Shown: piece by piece, positions 16,005 through 22,637 of the stretch | Position numbering within the stretch: the first letter of the stretch is position 1 | Layout: each line of letters begins with the position of its first letter | From: Amycolatopsis bullii | Lineage (GTDB): Bacteria > Actinomycetota > Actinomycetes > Mycobacteriales > Pseudonocardiaceae | NCBI RefSeq assembly: GCF_014654205.1 | Contig: NZ_BNAW01000071.1 | Location: 1 to 36,107, forward strand | DNA length: 36,107 nucleotides | Reading direction: 5' to 3' | Made by a program: the position numbers and the translations under genes | Notes under the pieces: model-generated | Told to the model about the DNA's origin: nothing | The model's input: the letters and a program-made list of their open reading frames with translations, nothing else | Databases searched by the model: none

Positions 16005-16469
16005 ATGACCGACACCCCCGGTTACGAGCTGCCCTTCCTGCTGTTCGGCGGCTTCCGCACGCTCATCGACCGCCTGCACGCCGAGCTCGCCCGCCGCGGC
16101 CACCCGGGCCTGCGGCCGTCGTACGGCTTCGCGATGCAAGCTGTCGGCGTCCAGGGCGCGACGGCCTCGGAGATCGGCCGGCGCCTCGGCGTGTCCAAGC
16201 AGGCGGCGGGCAAGACCGTCGAGCGGCTCGAGGCACTCGGGTACGCCGAGCGCGCCGACGACCCGGCCGACGCGCGCCGCAAGATCGTCCGGCTGACCGC
16301 GCACGGCGTCGACGCGCTCGGGAAATCGGCGGAGATCTTCGACGAACTGCGCGCGGACTGGGCGCGCGTAGTGGGTGCGGAGCGGATTACCGCGCTGGAG
16401 AACGACTTGCGCGCGGTCGTGGGTCCGGCGGCGTACCGGCTCGACGCCGCCGGGTGGCTGTCGAGCTGA
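16005..16469 (+). CDS. MarR-family transcriptional regulator
   Basis: This 154-residue winged-helix protein begins with a helical dimerisation segment (about residues 8-45), followed by the DNA-binding helix-turn-helix ATASEIGRRLGVSKQAAGKTVERL (split; about residues 52-75) and the wing ADDPADARRKIVRLTAHG, where the D-x-R-x-x-R/K pattern is the MarR signature. The divergent AhpD-like gene is the likely target. The ATG at 16005 directly follows operator site 2 and has no clear ribosome binding site. No cysteine is obvious in the sensing region, so thiol oxidation of the regulator is not supported. Confidence 0.9.
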   Translation: MTDTPGYELPFLLFGGFRTLIDRLHAELARRGHPGLRPSYGFAMQAVGVQGATASEIGRRLGVSKQAAGKTVERLEALGYAERADDPADARRKIVRLTAHGVDALGKSAEIFDELRADWARVVGAERITALENDLRAVVGPAAYRLDAAGWLSS

Positions 16470-16494
16470 TCCCCGGGGTCAGGCCTGGGCGAGG

Positions 16495-16911
16495 CTAGAA
16501 GCCGCAGCCGGGGTCCGGGGCGTCCTCCGACAGCGGGCTGCCCGCCGGGAGCACGTACAGGACTTCCAGCACCAGCGGCGTCGAGCCCAGGTTGCGGCCG
16601 ATGTGCACCTGGTCGGGCTTCTCGGTGAACGCGCGCCCGGTGCCGAAGATGCCGTCGATGCTGCAGTCGGCCAGGTTGTGCGTGAGCGTTCCGGACTTCA
16701 CGTACGCGTAGAGCGTGCCGTCGTGGAAGTGCCAGCCGGTGTAGCCGCCGGGCTGGATCGTGACCTCCCGCAGCGTGTAGTCGGTGTGCCCGATGGTCTG
16801 CTGGGCCAGGATCGTGCCGGTGACGCCGCTGCCGGGCGTCGCGGAGGCGGTGGCGGGCAGCACCAGGGCCGCGGCGAGGGCGGCCGTGACAACGGCGATC
16901 GGCTTGCGCAT
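16495..16911 (-). CDS. Secreted cupin-domain protein
   Basis: This 138-residue protein has a Sec signal peptide (basic RK, then a hydrophobic core, likely cut after ATASA at about residue 24). The mature part is a single small beta-barrel cupin: motif 1 is GWHFHDGTLYAYVKSG (two His and further ligands for a metal) and the second motif contributes the His in DQVHIGRN. Two cysteines (C82 in NLADCSID, and the Cys in the C-terminal PGCGF) could form a disulfide outside the cell. Secreted single cupins of this kind have no assigned reaction. The ATG is preceded by TAGCTT at 16923-16918 with a 6-nt gap and no Shine-Dalgarno sequence, which suggests a leaderless mRNA. It is divergent from the acyl-CoA dehydrogenase gene. 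Confidence 0.85.
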   Translation of the reverse strand: MRKPIAVVTAALAAALVLPATASATPGSGVTGTILAQQTIGHTDYTLREVTIQPGGYTGWHFHDGTLYAYVKSGTLTHNLADCSIDGIFGTGRAFTEKPDQVHIGRNLGSTPLVLEVLYVLPAGSPLSEDAPDPGCGF

Positions 16912-16972
16912 CGGCCCAAGCTACCGCGTCCGGGTGTGCCCGTGGGGGCAGTGTTGCGGGTAGTTTGCGGCC

Positions 16973-18109
16973 ATGGACGCGGACGTTTTCGGGCAGGTCC
17001 TCGGCGCGGTGCGGGAGTTCGTGCGCAAGGAGGTCGTGCCGCGCGAGGCGGAAATCGACGAACGCGACGAGATCCCCGCCGAAATCCGGGAAAAGGCGGC
17101 CGGGCTGGGACTGTTCGGCTGGGCGCTGCCGGAGGAGTACGGCGGGCTCGGCCTCGGCATGGCCGAAGACGTCCGGCTGGCCGTCGAACTCGGCTGGACG
17201 ACGCCCGCCTTCCGGTCCCTGTTCGGCACCAACAACGGCATCGCCGGCCAGGCGATCGTGCACCACGGGACGCCGGACCAGCGCGCCCGCTGGCTGCCCC
17301 GGCTGGCCGCCGGCCAGGCGATCGCGTCCTTCGCGCTCACCGAAGCCGAGGCGGGCTCGGACCCGGGCGGGCTGACCAGCCGCGCGGTCCGCGACGGCGA
17401 CCGCTACCGGCTGTCCGGCACCAAGCGGTTCATCACCAACGCGCCGCTCGCCGAAGTGTTCGTCACCTTCGCGCGCACCGAGCCGGAAAGCACCGGCAGC
17501 CGCGGCATTTCCGCGTTCCTCGTGCCCGCGGGCGCGCCTGGTGTCACCGTCGGCCCGCACGACGCGAAGATGGGCCAGGCCGGCGCGTGGACGTCGGAGG
17601 TGGTCTTCGACGACGTCGAGCTGCCCGCCGACGCGCTGATCGGCGACGAGGGCAAGGGTTTCGGCATCGCGATGGCCTCGCTGGCGCGCGGCCGCCTGCA
17701 CATCGCGGCACTCTGCGTCGGCCTGGCCGAGCGGGCGCTCGCCGAAGCCGTCGAGTACGCGCGGACGGCGCGCCAGGGCGGCCGGGTGATCGGCGAGTAC
17801 CAGCTGGTGCAGGCGCTGCTCGCGGAGTCCCACGCCGAACTCGCGGCGGGCCGCGCGATGGTCCACGAAGCCGCCGCGAAGTACGACTCGGGCGAGGACC
17901 GCAAACTCGGGCCGTCGTCGGCGAAGCTGTTCTGCACCGAGATGCTCGGCCGGGTCGCGGACCGGGCGGTCCAGGTGCACGGCGGCACGGGGTACGTCCG
18001 CGGGGTGACGGTCGAGCGGATCTACCGGGACGCCCGGCTGTTCCGGATCTACGAAGGGACCAGCGAAATCCAGAAGCTGGTGATCGCGCGGCAGCTGCTG
18101 AAGGGCTGA
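16973..18109 (+). CDS. Acyl-CoA dehydrogenase
   Basis: This 378-residue FAD enzyme carries out alpha,beta-dehydrogenation of an acyl-CoA and passes electrons to ETF. Signatures in order are LFGWALPEEYGGLGLG (helical N-domain), FALTEAEAGSDPGGLTS (beta-domain FAD contact), KRFITNAPLAEVFVTFART, QVHGGTGYVRGVTVERIYRD (C-terminal FAD site) and RIYEGTSEIQ. E361 in IYEGTSE is at the catalytic base position of short- and medium-chain enzymes. The chain-length preference is unclear. ATG 16973 lacks a ribosome binding site; TAGTTT (16961-16966) ends 6 nt before it. A MerR-type promoter begins right after its stop, so the following SDR is separately controlled. Confidence 0.93.
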   Translation: MDADVFGQVLGAVREFVRKEVVPREAEIDERDEIPAEIREKAAGLGLFGWALPEEYGGLGLGMAEDVRLAVELGWTTPAFRSLFGTNNGIAGQAIVHHGTPDQRARWLPRLAAGQAIASFALTEAEAGSDPGGLTSRAVRDGDRYRLSGTKRFITNAPLAEVFVTFARTEPESTGSRGISAFLVPAGAPGVTVGPHDAKMGQAGAWTSEVVFDDVELPADALIGDEGKGFGIAMASLARGRLHIAALCVGLAERALAEAVEYARTARQGGRVIGEYQLVQALLAESHAELAAGRAMVHEAAAKYDSGEDRKLGPSSAKLFCTEMLGRVADRAVQVHGGTGYVRGVTVERIYRDARLFRIYEGTSEIQKLVIARQLLKG

Positions 18110-18111
18110 GC

Positions 18112-18142
18112 TTGCGCTGGAGTCCGCTCCAGGTCGTAGCGT
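18112..18142 (+). promoter_or_regulatory. MerR-type activated promoter with 19-bp spacer
   Basis: The -35 box TTGCGC (18112-18117) and -10 box TAGCGT (18137-18142) are 19 bp apart. Between them sits the perfect inverted repeat CTGGAG-TCCG-CTCCAG (18117-18132). An over-long 19-bp spacer with a dyad in it is the hallmark of promoters switched on by MerR-family DNA distortion. The ATG of the SDR lies 7 nt after the -10, so transcription probably starts at the A of ATG. No merR gene is in the window. Confidence 0.85.
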
Positions 18143-18149
18143 CGGCGGC

Positions 18150-19097
18150 ATGACCACCGCACAGCACAAGATCGGCTCCGGCTTCGACGGCACCACCACG
18201 GCGGCCGAGGTCGTCGCCGGTCTCGACCTGACCGGCAAGCTCGCCGTCGTCACCGGCGGCTACTCGGGCATCGGCCTGGAGACCACCCGGGCGCTGGCGG
18301 GCGCGGGCGCGCACGTCGTCGTCCCGGCCCGCCGGCGCGCCACGGCGGAAGAAGCCTTGCGAGGCTTGGAAAACGTCGAGATCGACGACCTCGACCTCGG
18401 CGACCTCGACAGCGTCCGCACGTTCGCTTCGCGGTTCCTCGAGTCGGGACGGGCCATCGACGTCTTCATCGGCAGCGCCGGGATCATGGCGCTGCCCGAG
18501 ACCCGCGTCGGACCGGGCTGGGAGGCGCAGTTCGCCACCAACCACCTCGGACACTACGCGCTGGCGAACCGTCTCTGGCCGGCCTTCCGCCCCGGCGCCC
18601 GCCTGGTTTCGGTGTCCTCGCGCGGCCACCACTACGGCCCGGTGCGCTTCGACGACCTGAACTTCGAGCGCGGCTACGACAAGTGGCTCGCCTACGGGCA
18701 GGCGAAGACGGCGAACGTCCTCTTCGCCGTGCACTTCGACAAGCTCGCGCGCGACCGGGACGTCCGCGCGTTCGCCCTGCACCCGGGCCGGATCCTCACC
18801 GAGCTCGTGCGCCACCTGGAGCGGCAGGAGCTCGTCGACGCGGGCATGGTCGACGAGTCCGGCCGGGTGACCGGCGGCGCGAAGACGCCGGAGCAGGGCG
18901 CGGCGACGCAGGTCTGGGCGGCGGTTTCGCCGCAGCTCGACGGCCTCGGAGGCGTGTACCTCGAGGACTGCGACGTCGCCGAGCCCGCGGTCGACGGCGT
19001 GCGGTCGGGCGTCAAGGACTACGCGATCGACCCCGTCCTCGCCGAGCGTCTCTGGGCGGTGTCCGCCGAGCTCACCGGCGTGAACGCCTTCGCCTAG
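18150..19097 (+). CDS. SDR-family oxidoreductase (retinol dehydrogenase/WWOX-like)
   Basis: This 315-residue short-chain dehydrogenase is longer than classical members. It has an N-terminal extension (about residues 1-28), VVTGGYSGIGLETTRAL for NADP(H) binding, a degenerate NNAG motif (GSAGIM), the typical FATNHLGHYALANRL helix, the catalytic Ser in LVSVSSRGHH and the pair in YGQAKTANVLF (YxxxK). This layout is that of the retinol dehydrogenase/protochlorophyllide reductase-like subgroup. The substrate is unknown. The gene is leaderless and driven by a MerR-type promoter, so induction by a small molecule, often the substrate in this promoter class, is likely. The C-terminal region has ALHPGRILTEL as the usual PG motif. 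Confidence 0.9.
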   Translation: MTTAQHKIGSGFDGTTTAAEVVAGLDLTGKLAVVTGGYSGIGLETTRALAGAGAHVVVPARRRATAEEALRGLENVEIDDLDLGDLDSVRTFASRFLESGRAIDVFIGSAGIMALPETRVGPGWEAQFATNHLGHYALANRLWPAFRPGARLVSVSSRGHHYGPVRFDDLNFERGYDKWLAYGQAKTANVLFAVHFDKLARDRDVRAFALHPGRILTELVRHLERQELVDAGMVDESGRVTGGAKTPEQGAATQVWAAVSPQLDGLGGVYLEDCDVAEPAVDGVRSGVKDYAIDPVLAERLWAVSAELTGVNAFA

Positions 19098-19221
19098 GTG
19101 GCGAGAGCCCCACCCGCGGCCGTCGGGCCACCGCCACCACGAACCGGGGTGCCCGCCGGATCGATCACGGCGGAGCGGACGGCGATGCTGGCCTTCAGCA
19201 GTCCTCGACCGAAGGAAAAGC

Positions 19222-20043
19222 ATGCCGAAGAAGAAATCCGTGCGCCGCACCCTGATTCGTGTGGCCGGTGTCGCACTGGCCGGAGCGGTTTGCGCGCTCG
19301 CGGTACCCGGCAGCGCAGGTGCCGTGGTGAACGGGGAGGACTCCACCGAGCGCTACGGGTTCATGGCCTCGATCCCGGAGGTCGTGCCTGAACTGGGCAA
19401 CGCGAAGGGTGTCTGCGGAGCGGTGCTCATCCACCCGAGGTGGGTGGTGACCGCGGCGCACTGCGTCGACCCCGGGCGCAACCCGGCCGTGCCGGAGGGG
19501 ACCGTGCGCATCGGCAGCGAGCGCCGAACCTCCGGCGGCACCGTGCGCGCGATCGACCGGATGGTGCGGCACCCGGGCTACCGGCCGGGCGCGCCGAACG
19601 AGAACGACATCGCGCTGGTGCGCCTGGACCGTCCGGTCGCGGAGCGGCCGATCCGCGTGGCCGGCCGTCCCGGCCGCCCCGGCACGCCGACCCGCCTGCT
19701 GGGCTTCGGCACCACGGTCGACACCGCCGACATCACCGAAGCGGTGTTCCCGGAACGGCTTCAGCAGCTCGACACCCGCCGCGGGGCGGAGGCGGAGTGC
19801 TCGCCGGGCTACGCGGATCCGACCCGGCTGTGCACGGTGAGCCGCAAGCGCGGCGCGATGGCGTGCATGGGTGACTCCGGCGGGCCGCAGGTCCAGCGCG
19901 GACCGGGCGGCCGCTGGGAGCTGATCGGCGTCACCTCCGGCCCCGGCGACGACGACGTGCCCTGCGCCAACGGACCCGGGCTCTACACCAGCGTCCCCGC
20001 CTACGCGGGCTGGATCCACCGCACCATCCACGGGCGCGGCTAG
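19222..20043 (+). CDS. Secreted trypsin-like serine protease (S1 family)
   Basis: This 273-residue chymotrypsin-fold protease has a complete catalytic triad: H80 in TAAHC, D129 in NENDIAL and S219 in GDSGGP. A signal peptide (KKKSVRRTLIR, then a hydrophobic core to about A34) is followed directly by VVNGED, the equivalent of the IVGG mature N-terminus. Signal cleavage alone could therefore yield active enzyme with no pro-segment. Six or more cysteines are placed for disulfides (C65-C81 next to the His, C204-C215 near the Ser). Position 213-214 (MACMGDSGG) departs from the Asp of true trypsin specificity, so cleavage after Lys/Arg is not assured. GAAGGA precedes ATG 19222. Its stop codon shares CTAG with the convergent PLP-enzyme gene. 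Confidence 0.92.
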   Translation: MPKKKSVRRTLIRVAGVALAGAVCALAVPGSAGAVVNGEDSTERYGFMASIPEVVPELGNAKGVCGAVLIHPRWVVTAAHCVDPGRNPAVPEGTVRIGSERRTSGGTVRAIDRMVRHPGYRPGAPNENDIALVRLDRPVAERPIRVAGRPGRPGTPTRLLGFGTTVDTADITEAVFPERLQQLDTRRGAEAECSPGYADPTRLCTVSRKRGAMACMGDSGGPQVQRGPGGRWELIGVTSGPGDDDVPCANGPGLYTSVPAYAGWIHRTIHGRG

Positions 20044-21209
20044 AGCTTCCCGATCTCCCGCACCAGCAGGTCGATCTCGTCTTCGGTGTTGTAGTAGTGC
20101 ACCGACGCACGCACCATGTCCGGCAGGGCGCGCGCGGTGAAGTCGTACTGCGCGGAGGTGCGCGTCGACAGTGACGTGTTGATGTTCGCCTCCGCCAGCC
20201 GCGCCTTGACCTCCGCGGCCGGCGTGCCGTCCACGCTGAAGGTCACCAGGCCGCACTTGCGCGCCCCGGCGTCGTGGACGCGCGCGCCGGTTTCGGTGAG
20301 CCGCTCGCGCAAACTGGCGGCCAGGGAGGCGACGCGCGTTTCGATCGCGGGCAGCCCCCATTCGAGCGCGTAGTCGATGGCCGCACCGAGGCCGCACACC
20401 GCGGCGAAGTCGCGCTCCCACACCTCGAAGCGCTTGGCCGTCGGGTCGACGACGTACTCCGTCGGCGACTCCCAGCTCGCCGAGTGCAGGTCGAGCATCG
20501 CCGGCTCCAGCCGCTCGCGCAGCCGCGGGTGCACGTACAGGAACCCGGTGCCGCGCGGGCCACGCAGGTATTTGCGGCCGGTGCCCGACAGCGCGTCGCA
20601 CTTCAGGCGGGTGACGTCGAGGTCGAGCTGGCCCGCCGACTGGCACGCGTCCAGCAGGAACGGGATGCCGGCCGCCTCGGCGACCGCGCCGATCTCCTCG
20701 GCCGGGTTGACCAGGCCGCCCTGGGTGGGCACGTGGCTGACGGCGATCAGCTTGACGTTCCCGTCGACGCGCCGCCGCAGCTCTTCGACGTCCAGCTGCC
20801 CGGACTCGTCGTCGCCGATCACCTCGACGACCGCGCCGGTGCGCCGGGCGACCTGCAGGAACGCGATCGCGTTGCTGGCGTACTCCGCCCGCGAGGTCAG
20901 GATCCGGTCCCCGGGGCCCAACGGCAGCGCGTAGAACACCGCCTGCCAGGAGCGGGTCGCGTTGTCGGTGAGCGCGATGTCGTCGGTGCCGGCGCCGAGC
21001 AGCCGGGCCACCGACGCGTACACCGCGTCCAGGCGGCCCGCGGCCTCGGCGGCGGCTTCGTAGCCGCCGACCAGCGCTTCGTGGCGCAGGTACTCGACGA
21101 CGGTGTCGGTCACGACGGCCGGGGGCAGCGCCGCGCCCGCGTTGTTGAAGTGGACCACTTCGGCGCAGCCCGGGGTCTCGCGGCGGGCGCGTTCGACGTC
21201 GAAACTCAT
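20040..21209 (-). CDS. Class V PLP-dependent aminotransferase / cysteine desulfurase-like
   Basis: This 389-residue fold-type I PLP enzyme of the class V group opens with HFNNAGAALPP. The cofactor region includes ALTDNATRSWQAVFYAL and SHVPTQGGLVNPAEEI. LLDACQSAGQLDLDVTRLKCD carries the Asp and Gln that hold the pyridine ring, and GRKYLRGPRGTGFLYV holds the Schiff-base lysine. No reactive Cys loop typical of SufS/IscS desulfurases is obvious, so C-S lyase, EgtE-like or other class V activity is as likely as desulfurase. ATG 21209 was chosen because the family alignment begins with MSFDVERAR. The gene is divergent from a GntR regulator gene across a 46-bp AT-rich palindromic spacer. Confidence 0.88.
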   Translation of the reverse strand: MSFDVERARRETPGCAEVVHFNNAGAALPPAVVTDTVVEYLRHEALVGGYEAAAEAAGRLDAVYASVARLLGAGTDDIALTDNATRSWQAVFYALPLGPGDRILTSRAEYASNAIAFLQVARRTGAVVEVIGDDESGQLDVEELRRRVDGNVKLIAVSHVPTQGGLVNPAEEIGAVAEAAGIPFLLDACQSAGQLDLDVTRLKCDALSGTGRKYLRGPRGTGFLYVHPRLRERLEPAMLDLHSASWESPTEYVVDPTAKRFEVWERDFAAVCGLGAAIDYALEWGLPAIETRVASLAASLRERLTETGARVHDAGARKCGLVTFSVDGTPAAEVKARLAEANINTSLSTRTSAQYDFTARALPDMVRASVHYYNTEDEIDLLVREIGKL

Positions 21210-21221
21210 ACGAACTGAATA

Positions 21222-21249
21222 CAGTAGATAGCTATTGTATGCAATACTG
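21222..21249. promoter_or_regulatory. Overlapping palindromes between PLP-enzyme and gntR genes
   Basis: The 46-bp spacer is unusually AT-rich. It contains CAGTA (21222-21226) and TACTG (21245-21249) as outer arms, ATAGCTAT (21228-21235) as a perfect palindrome and TATTG-TATG-CAATA (21233-21246). These are likely binding sites of the adjacent GntR protein that block both divergent promoters. Confidence 0.7.
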
Positions 21250-21255
21250 CCCCGC

Positions 21256-21882
21256 ATGGCCCGCACCCCGCTGCGCAGCGACCTCATCGAGCAGATCACC
21301 GCCCGCGTGCTCGACCGGCGGCTCGCGGCCGGCACCCGCGTCAACGAGGTGCACCTGGCCCGCGAACTCGGTGTGAGCCGGACGCCGTTGCGGGAAGCGC
21401 TGATCGGGCTCGCCGACCGCGGCCTGCTGGTCTCCGCGCCCGGCCGCGGGTTCCTCGTGCCGCCGTTCGACCCGGACGAGGCACGCCGGCTCTACCCGCT
21501 GGTGGCCGAGCTCGAGGCCCTGGCGCTGCGCTGGACGTCCCCGCTCGAGCTGGCCGGGCTGCCGGACGCACTCGACGCCGTCGCCGACGAAATGGCCCTG
21601 TCCGACGGCGGTGATCTGTCCGCTTTGGACGATCGGTGGCACGCGCTGCTGCTGTCCCGCTGCCCGAACCCGCACCTGCTGCGGCTGATCGAGCAGACGA
21701 AGCCACTGCTCAAGCGCTACGAATCGGCGTACTTCGCCCGGCAGGGCCACGCCGGGGAGAGCATCGGCGAGCACCGCCGCATCGCCGCGGCCCTGCGCGA
21801 CGGCGACCTGGCCACCGCGTCCGCGGTGCTCGTCGCCAACTGGGTCAAAGCACTGGCGTACCTGGGGAAGGACGAAGGATGA
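21256..21882 (+). CDS. GntR-family regulator (FadR subgroup)
   Basis: This 208-residue regulator has an N-terminal winged helix (about residues 1-70) with the GntR signature AGTRVNEVHLARELGVSRTP and REALIGLADRGLL, then an all-helical FCD-type effector domain (LYPLVAELEALALR, WHALLLSRCPNPHLL, IGEHRRIAAALRDGDLATA). D/H residues in these helices usually bind a metal and a carboxylate ligand. ATG 21256 has no ribosome binding site and immediately follows the palindromic spacer. The gene overlaps the metallophosphoesterase start by four bases (ATGA), so these two are translationally coupled. It probably represses the divergent PLP-enzyme gene. Confidence 0.9.
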   Translation: MARTPLRSDLIEQITARVLDRRLAAGTRVNEVHLARELGVSRTPLREALIGLADRGLLVSAPGRGFLVPPFDPDEARRLYPLVAELEALALRWTSPLELAGLPDALDAVADEMALSDGGDLSALDDRWHALLLSRCPNPHLLRLIEQTKPLLKRYESAYFARQGHAGESIGEHRRIAAALRDGDLATASAVLVANWVKALAYLGKDEG

Positions 21883-22637
21883 TCATCGCGCACCTGAGCG
21901 ACCTGCACCTCGACGGCGGTTCGCGAGCGGAAGACCGCGTCGCGGCCGTGATGGGTTACCTCGGCGGGCTGGCGGAACCGGTCGACGCGGTCGTCGTCAC
22001 CGGCGACATCGCCGACCACGGCACGGCCGAGGAGTACGCGCGCGCCGCCGAGCTGCTGAAGTACCCGGCGCCGGTGCTGGTGGGCCCGGGCAACCACGAC
22101 GTCCGCGCGGCGTTTCGCACGGGACTGCTCGGCCTTCCCGCGTCCGACGGCCCGATCGACCTGGCCCAGGAGATCGGAGGCGTGCTGTTCGCGCTGTGCG
22201 ACTCGACGATCCCGGGCCGCGGCGCGGGTTTCCTCGCCGACGAGACCCTGTCGTGGCTCGACGGTGTGCTCTCCGGCGGCGACGGCCCGGCGTTCGTCGC
22301 GTTCCACCACCCGCCGGTCGAGGTCGGCGTCCCGCTGGTGGACGCGATCCGCCAGTCCGGGGCCGAAAGGCTGGCGGCCGTGCTGCGGCGGCACTCGCGC
22401 GTGAAGGCGCTGCTGGCCGGGCACGTGCACACGGGTGCCTCGACGACGTTCGCCGGCGTCCCGCTGCGCATCGCGCCCGGGATCGTTTCGAGCTCCCTGC
22501 TGCCGGTCGAGCCGGGGGCGGACCGCGGCTGGGCCGAGGGCGGTCCGCTGGACTACGACCGGCCCCCGGCCTTGCTGCTGCACGTCCTCCACGACGACGG
22601 CCGGGTGACCAGCCATCACCGGGTGATCAGCCGCTGA
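21879..22637 (+). CDS. Calcineurin-like metallophosphoesterase (CpdA-like)
   Basis: This 252-residue protein has all five metallophosphoesterase motifs in order: LSDLHL (residues 6-11), VVTGDIADHG, GPGNHDV, FHHPP and AGHVHTG. The closest described type is the cyclic-3',5'-AMP phosphodiesterase CpdA/Icc group (class III PDE), but nucleotide specificity cannot be read from the sequence. It starts inside the last codon of the GntR gene (ATGA overlap). The 3' end overlaps the S15-type hydrolase gene on the other strand by 11 bp. There is no signal peptide, so it is cytoplasmic. Confidence 0.9.
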   Translation: MIIAHLSDLHLDGGSRAEDRVAAVMGYLGGLAEPVDAVVVTGDIADHGTAEEYARAAELLKYPAPVLVGPGNHDVRAAFRTGLLGLPASDGPIDLAQEIGGVLFALCDSTIPGRGAGFLADETLSWLDGVLSGGDGPAFVAFHHPPVEVGVPLVDAIRQSGAERLAAVLRRHSRVKALLAGHVHTGASTTFAGVPLRIAPGIVSSSLLPVEPGADRGWAEGGPLDYDRPPALLLHVLHDDGRVTSHHRVISR

